Below, piece after piece: positions 34,698-47,059 of a stretch of DNA of 64,000 nt. A program made the translations under genes and the position numbers. This DNA comes from Erigeron canadensis (Eukaryota; Streptophyta; Magnoliopsida; Asterales; Asteraceae). The stretch spans positions 5,706,501 through 5,770,500 of the forward strand of contig NC_057761.1 in NCBI RefSeq assembly GCF_010389155.1, read 5' to 3'. Every line of letters begins with the position of its first letter. Position 1 is the stretch's first letter. The notes below the pieces were generated by a model that saw only the letters and a program-made list of their open reading frames with translations, was not told the origin of the DNA and did no database searches.

Positions 34698-37600
34698 CTA
34701 GAATAGCTCAAATTCCAAGTTCCCTCCTGCAGACCCGTTGTAGTCCAGGTACCTCTTTGCTTTCTCCATTGACATGGATTTATCCAAACCAATATCATAA
34801 TTCTCAGGCACCTCTGGTGGAATTGCACATCGTATCAGAGCCCAATTTAGATCGTCGAAGAAAGGGTGTTGTTTAATCTCAGCAGCCCCTCTTTGTGAGC
34901 CTAATCGGTTTTCAGGCTCCTTTACTAATAACCCTTTGATAAGATCTCGTGCTTGGAAACTTACAAGTGGGGTGTCAGGAAACATAAGGTTCTGTAGAAC
35001 CACATTGGCCAACGTCTCATCATTTCCTGAACCTTTAAAGGGTGTTTTCCCATACAAAAGCTCGTAAAGGAAGATGCCAAATGTCCACCAATCAACAGCA
35101 CTTCCATGGCCATCTCCTTTGATGATTTCAGGAGCAAGATACTCATGGGTCCCCACGAATGAGTTAGAACGGGCTTCTGTCGGCTCAGCCACAAGCTGTG
35201 GTAACGATCTGTGAAGTGATACAGGGTTGGGTTTAGTTTTTCTTGTTCTGTGTGGATGTAAAATTCTAGGGCTGAAACACGAGACTTTACATGAGGGATC
35301 AATGCAGAACGGGTCTATGCAGTTGGAACCAGCACACGGGCCTGACATCCTTGGAGGCTCCATTGCAGCTGATGAAGGCGATTGCAGGAGAGTGGGGTTT
35401 ACAGTACAACGAAGAGATAGATCAAAGTCTGTGAGCATTATGTGACCATCTTGCCGTACTAGAATGTTTTCTGGCTTCAAGTCTCGGTATATAATTCCAA
35501 GCATATGCAAGTATTCCAAGGCAAGAAGAACTTCAGCAACATAGAATCTGTGAATGCATCGAGTCCAAGTTAGTACAGAAGCAGCATAACTCTTAAAAAT
35601 GTACAAAATTAGTCTTTTTACGCAACTGGATTCTAAATGCAGATTCTGATCAAGTTACTTTAAAAATTCCAAAATCTCGGTTTGCCGTTAAGCTTGATGA
35701 TAAAATATGAGTCTGGTTCCTATTCTTAATCAATATGCATTGACAAATGAGTGCTTCGTATATATTCATAGTGAAACTATCAACATTTAAACTACAAAAT
35801 CCATTAGACAATGGTCAGGATAAGTATGGGATGCAACAGGTAGTTGCAACGAGTTGAGGGAAGTTAAGTAGGCCCAAATATCTTTTGTCCAAAACATATA
35901 GATTTAATATAAAGAAATAAGCCTGTCAAAAATGATTACAACAAAGTATAGTATTACAACAAGGCAGTAATCCTTTCCAGAAAGATATGAAACTTAGGGA
36001 GACTATTTTGATAAAGTTCGGTTCACCTTCCAACTGTTCAACCAACCATTTTCTTCAGCTAATACTTTTTTTTATATTACCCGTTAAAAATGAGACATAA
36101 GTTTTATGCTAACGGTGTAGATATTTGAGTATAATGAAAACTTAATATGAATAGAGAAATGAAAACACAGCTAATGAATGCATGATTATGCCTTACCTTG
36201 CTGCTTGTTCATGATAAAATCTGCCAGGTTGCTTCTGTCTAAGAACATGCAAATCACCACCCGGGCAATACTCCATAACTAGACATGATAGGCTCTCAGA
36301 TACAAAATGAGCATAAAGAGTTGGTAGAAAAGGATGATCCAACATTCTCAAAATTTCTCTTTCGGTATGTGCTCTAGGCATCTTTTTCCTTCTCTCCAAG
36401 AACTCATTGTCCATCACTTTTATGGCAAACAGACAGTTTGTACCCACTAATTCAGCTAGATACACTGTACCGATGTCACCACAACCCAACTTCTTCAAGA
36501 GATTAAAATGTCTCAGTCCCATAAACCCGTTCTGTTTCATCATATCTTGAATTGCCTGCCATCTCATGTCCATTGACATATGAGGCCTATTCCCAATGCT
36601 ACACCTGCTCATATTGCTATCTTCACTAATACTCGTGCTACTACTATATTCACCAATACTGCTGTTTGAACTTTGCGTGAACTCCGATTTATCTCCACTT
36701 TTTGATATCGTGTTACTGTATACAATAGACGCATTTGTACCACAGCTTGTAAGGGTAGAGTCATGTTTTACCACACCATTATTCCTCTTGAGATAATGAA
36801 CCTCGCTCCTGGTACTTGTACAGGGAGGTGAACTCGGTTCCTTTTGTTCATCCTTTAAAGCACAATGACATCTTTGACATACTGGCTGACTTGTGTTTGT
36901 AACTGACGTAATATTTTCCATACTAGTTGAAGGTGACTCCTGCTTAGACTTCTTTTTCACGATGTTTTTGTTCCTGATTACCGTCTTGACTCGTGTTGAC
37001 TTAACTAACTTACTATTGCTGGTAGAAGTACATGATGGGACATTTTGCAGCTTCCCTTTTCGCCTCAACTTCATGGTTGCTTTATTCACCGACTTAATTG
37101 GCATATCTTCGGAACAATTTGTAACTGAATTTGAAGACTCAGCAGCAGCAATATTACTAGATCTAGAACTAGAAGAAACAACCTTTTTCTCTTGTACAGG
37201 CTCAATCGTTGATAGATCATCCCCGGTTTCTGGTTCTTGTAAAATCTGATTCAGCCGAACTGCAATTCCCACTTTCTTCGTTGACATTGGACTACTGTTA
37301 TATGACTTCAGCTTGGGCTCTTGCGGGTACTGAGGTGTCTTTCTTGAAGACATCGATGTGCTTTCTTCAGAACCAACTTTAAGCTCTTTAACTTCAGGTA
37401 CAGAAGTACTACATTCACTTGCTTTAATAGGTTTGTACACATTTGGTAGCCTCCCAGAGTCGGAGAGAGCAGGAGAACCGGGAACCTTTGATAACCTTTT
37501 CATGGCAGCCATTTCTGATGCTTGAGAAATGCAAAGTCCCCGTAAAGCCTGCTTCAGAGATACAGGCTCAGGGTATCCAATCCCAGAGGTAGATGACGTA

Positions 37601-37860
37601 CTCATCCTCATTGGTTTCTTTGATGGATTTCTTCTTGGCGTAACACCACCCATTTCATCAGGGTGAGTGAAACCATGGAACGAAGTTCTTACATTTATTC
37701 CCTCAAACAGCTTATTGATATCATCTTCTATAGTTTTACCCCCTTGAGGTTTTTTGCCTTTATCATTCACCTTTGCTTGGTGAATTTTCTTAAAACTATC
37801 ACTTAACTTAGGCTCGTCGTCCAATTCGACGATCTCACAAGTGCCATGATGTGAACCCAT
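34698..37860 (-). CDS. AGC-VIII Ser/Thr kinase, KIPK type
   Basis: Two coding exons, 37860-36197 and 35547-34698, join in frame (AAG|GTAAGG donor, TTCACAG acceptor) to give 837 aa. Residues 1-450 are low-complexity, Ser/Thr/Lys-rich and probably disordered. The kinase domain starts near 451: Gly loop [12 protein letters not shown] lysine in FAIKVMDN (481), catalytic Asp in YRDLKPEN (577), then DFD instead of DFG (595-597). About 85 residues are inserted before [12 protein letters not shown] and this insert define plant AGC-VIII kinases (D6PK, PINOID, phototropins); the long N-terminus points to KIPK/AGC1-9 rather than D6PK. The C-terminus ...FELF is an FxxF hydrophobic motif that can bind PDK1. 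Family roles are polar auxin transport and directional growth, usually at the plasma membrane or cytoskeleton. No catalytic residue is missing. Arabidopsis KIPKs are nearer 930-950 aa from memory. Which KIPK paralogue is not decidable here. Confidence 0.92.
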
Positions 37861-39160
37861 CTAACAACTTGGGATCGATTACCAGTCCTTTCCTATGGCC
37901 AGAACTTACATATAAATAGATTAACTTAAACACTTACAAAATGCTTAAAAACCCTTCAGCCTTCTATCATGAGTTACAAATAAGAACCCCGATTCAATCA
38001 TATCGTCCAAAATTCTTTAAGTCAAATGATACATGCACCAAATCCTGCAATACGACCAATTTAGAAAATAAGTTAGCCCCATCAATGCAACTTCCTTAAA
38101 GATCCTTACCTCATTATGTTCATACTATTAATAAAACTAATACAGCTCACAAACAATAAATCATTCAATATATCGAAAAAAGCTTTTCCCTTTAACATAC
38201 TCATTTGATCAATATACCATCAGCAACAAAGATATCATCATAAAGGTACATAATATATTTTTTGAACGACAAAATCTACTCGGCTACTCCGAAACTACCC
38301 CAAATAATCCTAATTCACTTACGCCCGGGATTAAATCCTGGACTTGCGACATGAGCCTCTACCAAGTGAGCTAACTCCGCATTGGCAGAATACATATTAA
38401 AATTACTAAAAATAACAATATTGCATTTAGCATATAACAATTATATAAACTATATGCAGTAACATGGTTTTCTCAATCTAAACATATAACAAAATAATTC
38501 ACACTTATGAGGCAATAATAATAAAACCATATATGTTGTCAACTACTACATAAATATTTATTATACTATAATAATTAATATAATATCTAAATATATATAT
38601 ATATATATATATTTCGATATTATAATTACTATATGTAGTAAGAAATATTATTGGCATCTTTTTTCCTAAAAGATTATAATGGTAAGCACAAACAGATCTA
38701 CTAATTTTAGAAATTACAATTTCTCATTTCTATCCATCCATTAATAATAACTATATTATTATTACATATCAAAAAATCAAAAAAATATATAAAAACATAC
38801 AACACCTACATAGCAATAACACTAATAATTCAATATAAATAACAAACGCGGTTTTAGACAAATAAAAAAAATAAACAAAAAGCATATAAAATAGTACTAT
38901 GTTGAGTTGAAGTTGATGAATAAATTTAAAATCTTGAAAAAAGTGGATCTTACATGAAATAATAATTGAATGCTGATCTGCTAGGGAAGATAAAAAAAAA
39001 TAATACAGTATAAAAAGTTAAAAGATTTTGAAATGGAGAAAATGGGAGTTAGGGAAAGAAGCCCTAGGGAAATGTGTGTGTGTGTGTGTGTGTGTTTTTG
39101 AGATTTTGAGAAGGGAGACAAGAGCAGAGAATCTGAGAGATAGAGAGAGATAAAGAGAAA
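37861..39160 (-). promoter_or_regulatory. kinase 5' leader with probable intron, and promoter-proximal region
   Basis: On the minus strand a CT-rich leader (about 39160-38980, TCTTTATCTCTCTCTATCTC) leads to a good donor CAT|GTAAGATCC at 38954/38953. A matching acceptor TATTGCAG ends at 38045, leaving 38044-37861 as leader next to the ATG. The predicted leader intron is 38953-38045 (909 bp). CT-rich leaders and long leader introns are common in plant AGC kinase genes and often raise expression. A (CA)n tract (minus strand, about 39096-39076) lies in the leader. The transcription start is inferred only. Confidence 0.5.
38262..38391 (-). mobile_element. tRNA-derived SINE in the kinase leader intron
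   Basis: On the minus strand TTAGCTCACTTGGTAGAGG is a very good tRNA-like A box, and GGATTTAATCCCGGG, about 28 bases later, fits a B box. The sequence then runs into GGATTATTTGGGGTAGTTTC and ends in TTTTTT-like tail before ATATTATG. It is not a functional tRNA: no anticodon arm or acceptor stem is readable. It sits within the predicted 38953-38045 leader intron. Confidence 0.65.
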
Positions 39161-41439
39161 AAAAGATATGTGAAAATGTGAAATATTTTATTGTAAGGTG
39201 TAAAAAAAGGAGATATGTTTTGTTGAGTGTGATGTAAGTTGAAGATATATGTATAGACTTTACATTCTATGTTGTCTTTAACAATCCAACATTACACCAT
39301 ACCAAATCAATATAGAAATGTTTTAATGTTATTAATTTTATGTTAAGTAAATAAGGTGATAAAATAATGGTAATTGAATGCGTGTTTATGGATTTATGTT
39401 TGTTTGGTTGCTCTCGTGACTAAATTCAATGTTTATTTTGAATGTGTTTATTTTGCAATGTAAAAAGAATATTTTTATTAACACTAAAACAAATTCATCT
39501 CCAATTTATAACATCAAATTGTTTTCCGGACATTTTATATATTTAAACTTATAATTACTAAATTACTTTGATTGTCATTCTCACATATACCACCTAGATA
39601 ATCGGGAAAAATAGGAACAATTGCATCTTCTCAAATAAATAGTCTCTCATCGAATTTGCTTTCAGGAAACTCAAAAGAACTAGCTTTCATTGGTTTATTA
39701 CTAAAGCTCATATTAATAAACTCCTGAGTTTAATGTTAAAAAAAAAATACTTTGATTGTTTCAACATTAATTTAATTGTTTTAATAAAAATAATAGTTGG
39801 TATATATAAGCTAATTTAGGTTGTTTTTTTTTTTATGTATAATAGCTTCATCTTATGATTTTTATAAGTTGAAACTCATAAGCTTTATTTGGCAATTTTT
39901 TATTATACTAAATGACAGTTGCTCATAAGTTGAAACTAAGCACATTTTTCGATTTTCTCAAATTTTCAATATTGACCTTTTATTATTTAAATAAATATAT
40001 AAACACCATATAAATGTCGACCATAAGGTTATTAAAAATTAAAAAACCATAAGATAAACATTACCTTATTAAAAAATATTAAGTAAAAAATTGATAGGTA
40101 CCCAAGTACCCATGTATCATAATCCCATAATCGGCTCTTTACACAATATTAAATTAGATAAATATACATTATATAAATATAGATATTTAATTTAAAGTTT
40201 AATACAAACAACTCTATATCTTATCCCAAGCACACTACAAACATAGATCGATATACAACATCTCTATCTTAAACATAATAGGAATTACTAAATAGGGGAA
40301 ATACATGATTCTAATGTCCATTTGTTACATTAATTTGCTTTTTTATTTTATAACATTATTGACATTTTAATTAAACATTTACTTTTTGCGTATATTTTCA
40401 ACTTAGAAACTAAAATCTTTTATGAATTAAATGTATGAAAATATTATATTGATAATGTCTTAAGCTTGTGTCCAGTGTCGAACACGGGTATAAAATCTAG
40501 TCATATATTATAGCATAATATGCTTATTCACATAAGTTTTTAAATTATAAGTTACTTGATGAAACATACCTAAATATAGAAAAATAAAACACGGTTTAAT
40601 TAGGGTCATAAACTAGTTGTCCAGGTTTTTTTTTTTTTAGTTTCAACAACCAAAATTGACTATGTGTAGTTTTTGAAGAATTTCTAACCGGTAACTCCGT
40701 TTTTGACGTTTGAGCTATTCACAAAAAAGGAAAGAGTTTAATTTCTAATAGTTGTGGTTTAGAAGTTTACATCAATTTTAATCACAACTTATTAGTTGTT
40801 ATATGACTATTGCTATAGTTGGCATTTTATGTGTCTATGAGAGTCGAACTTATTTTATACATATTTATTCATAAGAATACATGTATTTATGTTACTAAAA
40901 ATTGTATTTCTATAGAATTTATAAAAATAAAAAATAAAAAGAATTTGCCGGTGATGAATTTAATGACTCTCAAAAATCCCTTAATAATCTACAACTATAA
41001 ATGTAAAAAGTAAGATCGGAACCCTGATAAATTTTTCTAATTGCGAGTTATCAATTAGTAGTTGACTCTGTGCAATTTTTTATTTTGGTATCTCCGTCAT
41101 TGCTCTCAAGCTTTTGGTAACTTTTGTCATGTAACATTGGCAAGGAAATCGGCATGGTGATGACAATGGAAAGAAAAATCGGCATGGTTTGAAAGCTTTG
41201 TGAAGCTTGTACTGTGAAGTGGGACAAGTTTAATCTTCCCATGACAAAATTTAGCATATGGTAACACCATCCTTATACTTTGACACTTTTAACATGCTTT
41301 GAGCTTTAACAATTTTTTTTTTTCTTTTTGGCACAATATTATGGCTTACTAACATGGTGATATATACTCACTCCTTTCGTCTTCTATATTTATATTATAT
41401 TACTACTCTATAAAGCAAATTATTCCTTCCTCTTTAAGT
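39161..41439. other. intergenic, repeat debris
   Basis: A Helitron-type 3' end lies at about 40470-40500: hairpin GTGT-CGA-ACAC, then GGGTATAAAATCTAG and T; the matching 5' end was not found. 40670-40770 resembles 56900-56990 of the solo LTR (ACCGGTAACTCCGTTTTTGA against GAACCGTAACTCCGTTTTTG), so it is an LTR fragment. No gene is supported; the ORFs at 40819 and 41051 have no domain. Confidence 0.45.
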
Positions 41440-41485
41440 AACTAGATTAATACCCGGTCGGTGACCGGGTTACCTAGTAAACTTA
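41440..41485 (-). repeat. Helitron-type 3' end, left member of an inverted pair
   Basis: Plus strand AACTAGATTAATACCCGGTC-GGTGACCGGG and on to CTAGTAAACTTA. Read on the minus strand this is a hairpin CCCGGTCACCGACCGGG followed by TATTAATCTAG and T. Its near-complement is at 44622-44667 (about 42 of 46 bases). Confidence 0.75.
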
Positions 41486-41540
41486 TTTTTGTACATTTTT
41501 CGATATAATATATATAGAGTGGGGTTATTATATATTAAGA

Positions 41541-41940
41541 TTGTCAATACTTGACTTTACCGGAAATTCGACTTGAAACCGAATCAAAAAACTGGGTTAA
41601 AGTTATGAAATCTCGTAACCCGCCAACTTGATTTTTTTGGGTTGGGGTCAGATTGAATTTTTGGGTTAAAAAGTCAACCCGTCAAATAAAAAAAATTTAA
41701 ATTTAAATGATACTTATACCAACCCATTTGATTCACCTGACCCAAAATCAACCCATTTGATATGCAAACCACCCAATCTTGACCCAATACTAAGGCATTT
41801 GGATATTTTTTGTGTGTTGGCGGTTTGGTTCAAGTAGACAAGTTAACAACTTTTGGTGAGATTTCTAAGTCGATTTTGATATCTAGTTGGGTTTGGTTTG
41901 AATATTTTCAACCCGCTAACCCGAACCAGTTAGCTTAAAC
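41541..41940. mobile_element. hAT-like CCAACCC-rich repeat, degraded
   Basis: Starts GATTGTCAATACTTGACT and is rich in AACCCGCCAACTTGATTTTT, GGGTTAAAAAGTCAACCC and similar words, ending CCCGCTAACCCGAACC. The words recur at 52988-53340. No intact terminal repeats. Confidence 0.4.
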
Positions 41941-42302
41941 TTGTTATAATTATATTATAATTATACTTGTATTTATTTTAGTTATTGTTGTATATAAAGT
42001 TGTTTATTCGTGTAGTAAATTTTTTTTAAGTCGATAGTTGGTGAAGTGGACCGTCATCACCCTCACCCGTTTTCATAAGTAAAGTTTATAATCATCATTA
42101 TTAAATTTGATTTAAGTCAAAATTTAGATATTTTGATAAATCATTAACCATTTTGTACATTGTGGAGGTACGATTCCAATGTTTATTGTCGTATCGCATT
42201 TATACATTCAATAACTGTAGTATCTATAATTTTCGATTTTGATTCTTGATTTCCGATATTGAATTTGTTTTCACATCTCATATTCTACCAGCAATATATA
42301 TA

Positions 42303-42420
42303 CATGCTAATTTTTTAATCCATAAAAACATGGGGTCAATCACTTATTTATCATACAATAAATATTAAAATATTAGTATGTGAGAGGCTTCTATACCTAG
42401 CTTAGGTGCAAGACAGCTAA
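42303..42420. mobile_element. foldback MITE, family B copy 3, partial
   Basis: ATGCTAATTTTTTAATCCAT and TATTAGTATGTGAGAGG are mirrored arms as in 10085-10262 and 10268-10440. The outer left part (CACCTAAGTTGGGTG) is missing and the right end is worn (TAGCTTAGGTGCAAGACAGC). Confidence 0.65.
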
Positions 42421-42939
42421 AATATATTGTATTGAACTAAAATTAGATTAGCTAAAACATCCTTGTATTGGACTAAAATTATATATACTGGTCATTTTTT
42501 ATAAAAATTCTTCAAATGTAAATACTATGTCGAGGTTTAGATTTTTGTTTGTCATTGTAAGGTTGAGATTAAAAAGTTAAGTATTAGTATTTTTTAAAGT
42601 TATTTTGAGAAACATGTGTTTATGTTTTTTTTATAATGATAAGCTCAAATCTACCATAAGTTATCAAAGATTTAATCATATGCAATTTATGAGATTGTGA
42701 TTTGTGACTATGTTGTTATGCATTGATCATTGTCGTGTATTTTTGAACTAATAAAAAAATTTGAACAGCAGTATTTAAAACAATTGAAAAGTTATTATAT
42801 TTATTAGCTTTTGACTTTTATATTTTTAGAAATTTGATTTTGAATTTCAAGGGCTAAGATGAAAGGGTTTATGATTTTAGATGGTTAGGATTAAAAGTTG
42901 TTTCTTATTTTTTTCTCTATGCTCTACCAACAATATATA

Positions 42940-43212
42940 TATATATATATAAGATTTTTAAATGACCGTATTACCCCCTTTTTTTATTTACTAATTTAAA
43001 CATCTTCACTTACTTACTTATAATACCTTAATGAAATAAATTACAACATAGATCCTCCAACCCTTAAATAACCATATTAACCTCTCTTACATCAATTAAT
43101 TTACATTCGTCACCACCACTGTCACCGCCGCACATCGCCACCACCACTGCCGCCGTTGTCACACCTTTGTCACTACCACCATCACCGCCGCATCGCGTGG
43201 TCATTCGTCTAG
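42940..43212 (+). mobile_element. short Helitron, family H1
   Basis: Matches 7190-7497 in order: TTTAAACATCTTCACTTA, AATACCTTAATGAAATAAAT, CAATTAATTTACATTCGTCA, then a CACCACCACTGCCGCC tract. Ends CCGCATCGCGTGG-TCATTCGTCTAG at 43212 before T. The C-rich tract is longer than in the other copies. The 5' end lies near the TA run at 42935-42950 and is not fixed. Confidence 0.65.
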
Positions 43213-44042
43213 TAATATATTAACCTAATTACCATTAACAAAACAATAATTAAACCCATTTTGTTATTCTTACTTCTTAATTAAACCCGTCAATCAAACA
43301 TCTTTCCTAAGATGTTTCAAAGGAAAGACTATGTACAAGTAAAAAAATTTATAAAACCGGTCTGAAAAGAAGAAATCTCCAAGTAGCTCATTGTTGTGGG
43401 TAAAAAGATACTTTATGAGTGGTTGATTGCTTCAGGGATTCACTTCATTGTAGGTGTTGGTGGTTAATTGCTATGGAAAGGAAAAATACGTACTTCGTAT
43501 AATATGCTGTAATATTTATATATTGTGATATGTATTATGTAAATTATGTTGTGATATCATCAATAATAATTAACTTCGCTAAGAAAAAAGAAGTTCGTTT
43601 CATTTGAAATAACAATACTTGTATAAGTGATGTAGCATAGCTTTGACATGAAAACTAAAATGAAACTGTTTAGCAATGTCTTGAATGGCTATAATATATA
43701 CAGCATTTCTAACAATAAAACATAAAGAAAGCTATTAAGCACATGGAGTAATACTCGGGTTAGGTAGATGATGTGGATGCTAACATGTTAAATTAATTTG
43801 TTTGATTCAATCAACTTAGATCTTTGATTTGAAGGTTAGTCATTTTATAATCACAATTCAAGCATATAAAATTAGCTAAGCTTTGTGAATTGTTTTCATT
43901 TCAACTCTTCACCAGCAACATTTATTAAAAAAAATGACTAACTAATTGAAAATAGTTTGAAATAGCATTAAAATACTTACATCAGAAAGAAGGATTTTTA
44001 TTATTCACTCATTCTAAGTATATACATCATTACTTATTTACC
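43213..44042. other. intergenic, no gene seen
   Basis: AT-rich sequence without ORFs of note or recognised repeat ends. Confidence 0.5.
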
Positions 44043-44260
44043 AATAAAGAGTTAGCCCACCGGTAAGGAAAACACTTGATAACCTTAAGGTCTCAAGTTC
44101 GATCTATGTTTGACACATAAAACAATTCCTTTAAGGTATCCGTTACCAATGAAGCATAGACTCACAAATGAAGATTAAATACGCGGGTTCGATCGTTCAG
44201 GGTGCTCAGATCATGTGGGAATTGGGATGGAGGTATTATACCGGCATCATATGAAGTGGT
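44043..44260 (+). mobile_element. tRNA-derived SINE-like element
   Basis: AGTTAGCCCACCGGTAAGG fits an A box; AGGTCTCAAGTTCGATC, about 35 bases later, fits a B box. The following sequence (GAAGATTAAATACGCGGGTT then CGATCGTTCAG) is the SINE body or flanking DNA. The right end is not fixed. Confidence 0.5.
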
Positions 44261-44621
44261 GGAACCAAGATCGAACGTGACCCGTAGCACAAAATTTTTT
44301 CGTTAGCCTCGTATCGCCGCAAAGTAACGATAACGTTTAGACTGTTACAATTTTTAGTATTTTATTAAGGGTTTTTGTCTTCTTTTTTTTGGTGTGTTTT
44401 ATAGGTAAAAGGAAAGATATACCCTCACGTGGGTAGCACGTAATGGTGTTAACGACTTCTCATGGAAGGACGTTTGAGTCAAGAGCTTCCGGTGATCAAA
44501 AATGAAATTATATGGGCATCTAGAAGCATTAATCGACCACGGGGTGCAAAATGCTAATTTCGACCACCACAGGGGCCATTTGTGATATTAACCCTAAATT
44601 TGTTATTGGGTAAAAGACTTT

Positions 44622-44667
44622 TAAGTTTACTAGGTAACCCGATTACTGACCGGGTATTAGTCTAGTT
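44622..44667 (+). repeat. Helitron-type 3' end, right member of an inverted pair
   Basis: TAAGTTTACTAGGTAACCCG-ATTACTGACCGGGTATTAGTCTAG ends at 44665 before T. It is the near-complement of 41440-41485, so the two ends face outward and enclose 3.2 kb. The hairpin stem here is imperfect (CCCGATTACTGACCGGG). Confidence 0.75.
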
Positions 44668-47059
44668 ATTGCATATTGCAAGAACGTGAAATAAAATTAG
44701 TCAAAAACTGAAAACGTATTATTTTGTTAATTAAGTATGACATTATATTTAATTTAATGGTTTTTTAAACGCAACTTTACGGACTGCATTATAAGGTGCA
44801 TCAAATAGTTGTATATTTATAACTATCAGGGATGGAAATTTAGTATGAAAGGTATAAATTTTATATGCACGTTAAGTATAACATAAGAGAATTTAAAGTT
44901 TTTCTTAATTTATAAATATATTAAAGGGAAAAATCCATAAAAATAAAATCTATAGTTGCTTGTATCAATATTCCATACATCTTAACATCTTCTGCTTATA
45001 TAGTATAGTTGCAATTTTTCTAATGATTTGTTATCATAGTAAATAAGTAATATTTTGTACAATTACATACAATAATTCACAAAACCTTATTATGTCTATT
45101 GATTCAAAATTAGCTTCAACCTGTCATAGTTATAGACTTATAGGTATCACAAACATAATTTTACGGCATGTAATTAAAGGTTTTTAGTTGATATTCAATT
45201 ATGATTTATATGTATATATATATACCACATAAATAATCAACCAATCAAGTGCTAATTAGAAGAAAACCATATATTTGAATGTAGACTATGAGAAGAGCTT
45301 TACTTGATGTTTCAATCAAAATTCAGTATACCCCAACAAAAAAAATTTGTCGGCCAAAAATATCCTTTGGGATACCAAGATACATCTATCGTCAAAATTA
45401 AAAATAATTATCTACATAATTTACTGCATATTATTAAGAATGTACGTATAGCATGCAAAACAAAACATATATTGTATAACTTTATACATAGGATAATATG
45501 AATCAAATAAATAATTTGAATTTAATATATATAAAGATCAAGTTCAAGATTTACCGACTTTGTGATCGAGTTAATCCTTGCAAGAAATATTTTTTTTTTT
45601 GTCTTCTATCCTTGTAGCCGATGAACTACAAAACGCAATAGAGTTAAAATATCAATCGTTCATCCAAATTAATTAATCGAGCTCATGAAACCTTGAGACT
45701 TTAATTTATAAGCTAATCACTTTTCACTTGGTCCATCCTTGTCAGATTGTGAACCGAACTCTAATCTTAGCGACATCTCTTAATCAAAATTGTTACCAAT
45801 TAAATACAATTTTTATTGAATGAAATAAATTAAACAAAACAAAACAAAGTCTTGTTTTTTTTTTTTTTTTTTTCTTAAATTGTTCAGCGAAATTCTTTTG
45901 TTGCTTTTTTTTTTTTATTTGTTTGGTGAAAAACAAAAAATATAATGATAACAATAAAAGCTAAATAAAAAAAAATCCACTATTAATGTATTCTATAAAA
46001 ATCGTTAATTATAAGGCACAATTAGTAATTTAAGATAGTGATTGACTAGTTCATAAATTTAGTTCAAAACAATTCGTGCATTGACATTGAAGAAAACCAA
46101 GTTCTGTGTTTACGAATCAAAAGAAGAAAGCAAAGAATTTTTTTTGTTTTCACGATATATTATTTAGGGTTAGGGACTCCTGCTGATAAAGTGTTGTAAA
46201 ACTAGAAAAATAGAACAATACAAAAGACAAGCATATAGAGAGAATGGAGTTCTATATCTCATTTTTTTTTTCTTTTGAAACTGCTATAATTATTTATTAA
46301 AATGCTTCGACAAGACGCCTAAACAATAAAAGAAAAGTTACAATTACAAAAGAGAAAAAGGACTCAAAAGCCAAATCGGCCATGATACAAGATGAAGTAT
46401 ACTCAAAGAAACAAATCTCTCTAACATAATATCAAGATATAATAATAATATATCAAGATATAATAATAATATATGGATATCCATCAAATATTTATTCATA
46501 TTAAGCATCTATTTGTGACCGTGAGTAACAAAACAACAATAACCAATTTTGTGAGGAAAAGTGCAAAACAAGTTATACGTAAATCGTCATATTAAATTTT
46601 AATATATAGAAAAACTATATGGTAACGTATTCACATTTCAATACCATTTTTTTAGCCAAAAACGTCAATTGTTTCTCAACTTAATAACTAAAGTTAATTC
46701 TTCAATTTGAACTGGAGATTCTGGCACAAGTTATGTCTTATTTTTCGTTAAAAAAACGCAAGTGATAATTGGTAATAGAAAATGAGGTGGTGGTTTGTCG
46801 TATAGGACATAACATGTGGACGGCGACAGTTAAATGGCAAGATTTTTAATTAAATTATTATTAGGGGCATCCTTACGTTACGTAGAATCCTATGATGGTG
46901 TCATTGGTGTGTATATATACCTTTTATACTAAGTCTTAATCATTTGATTAATTGTTTATTAGATTTGTATAATATGAAATTATGAATTAATTAATTCATA
47001 ATAAGGAGTTCGTCTTACCTTTATCACACATTCAGACCAACAAATTTACTTTAACGGAT
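44668..47059. other. intergenic, no gene seen
   Basis: AT-rich, with poly-T tracts (about 45588-45600 and 45857-45874) and a small duplication near 46429-46470 (ATATCAAGATATAATAATAA twice). No coding segments or repeat ends are supported. Confidence 0.5.

Noticed and set aside
36596..37249. Plus-strand ORFs over the kinase first exon, and 35227-35445
   Set aside because: They are antisense to a confident kinase reading frame with conserved motifs and have no recognisable domain.
38262..38391. tRNA gene
   Set aside because: A and B boxes are good but there is no acceptor stem or anticodon loop; a SINE explains it.
42060..43200. Proline-rich gene suggested by the CCACCACCGTC tract
   Set aside because: The tract is the C-rich segment present before the 3' end of every H1 Helitron copy, without an open frame around it.
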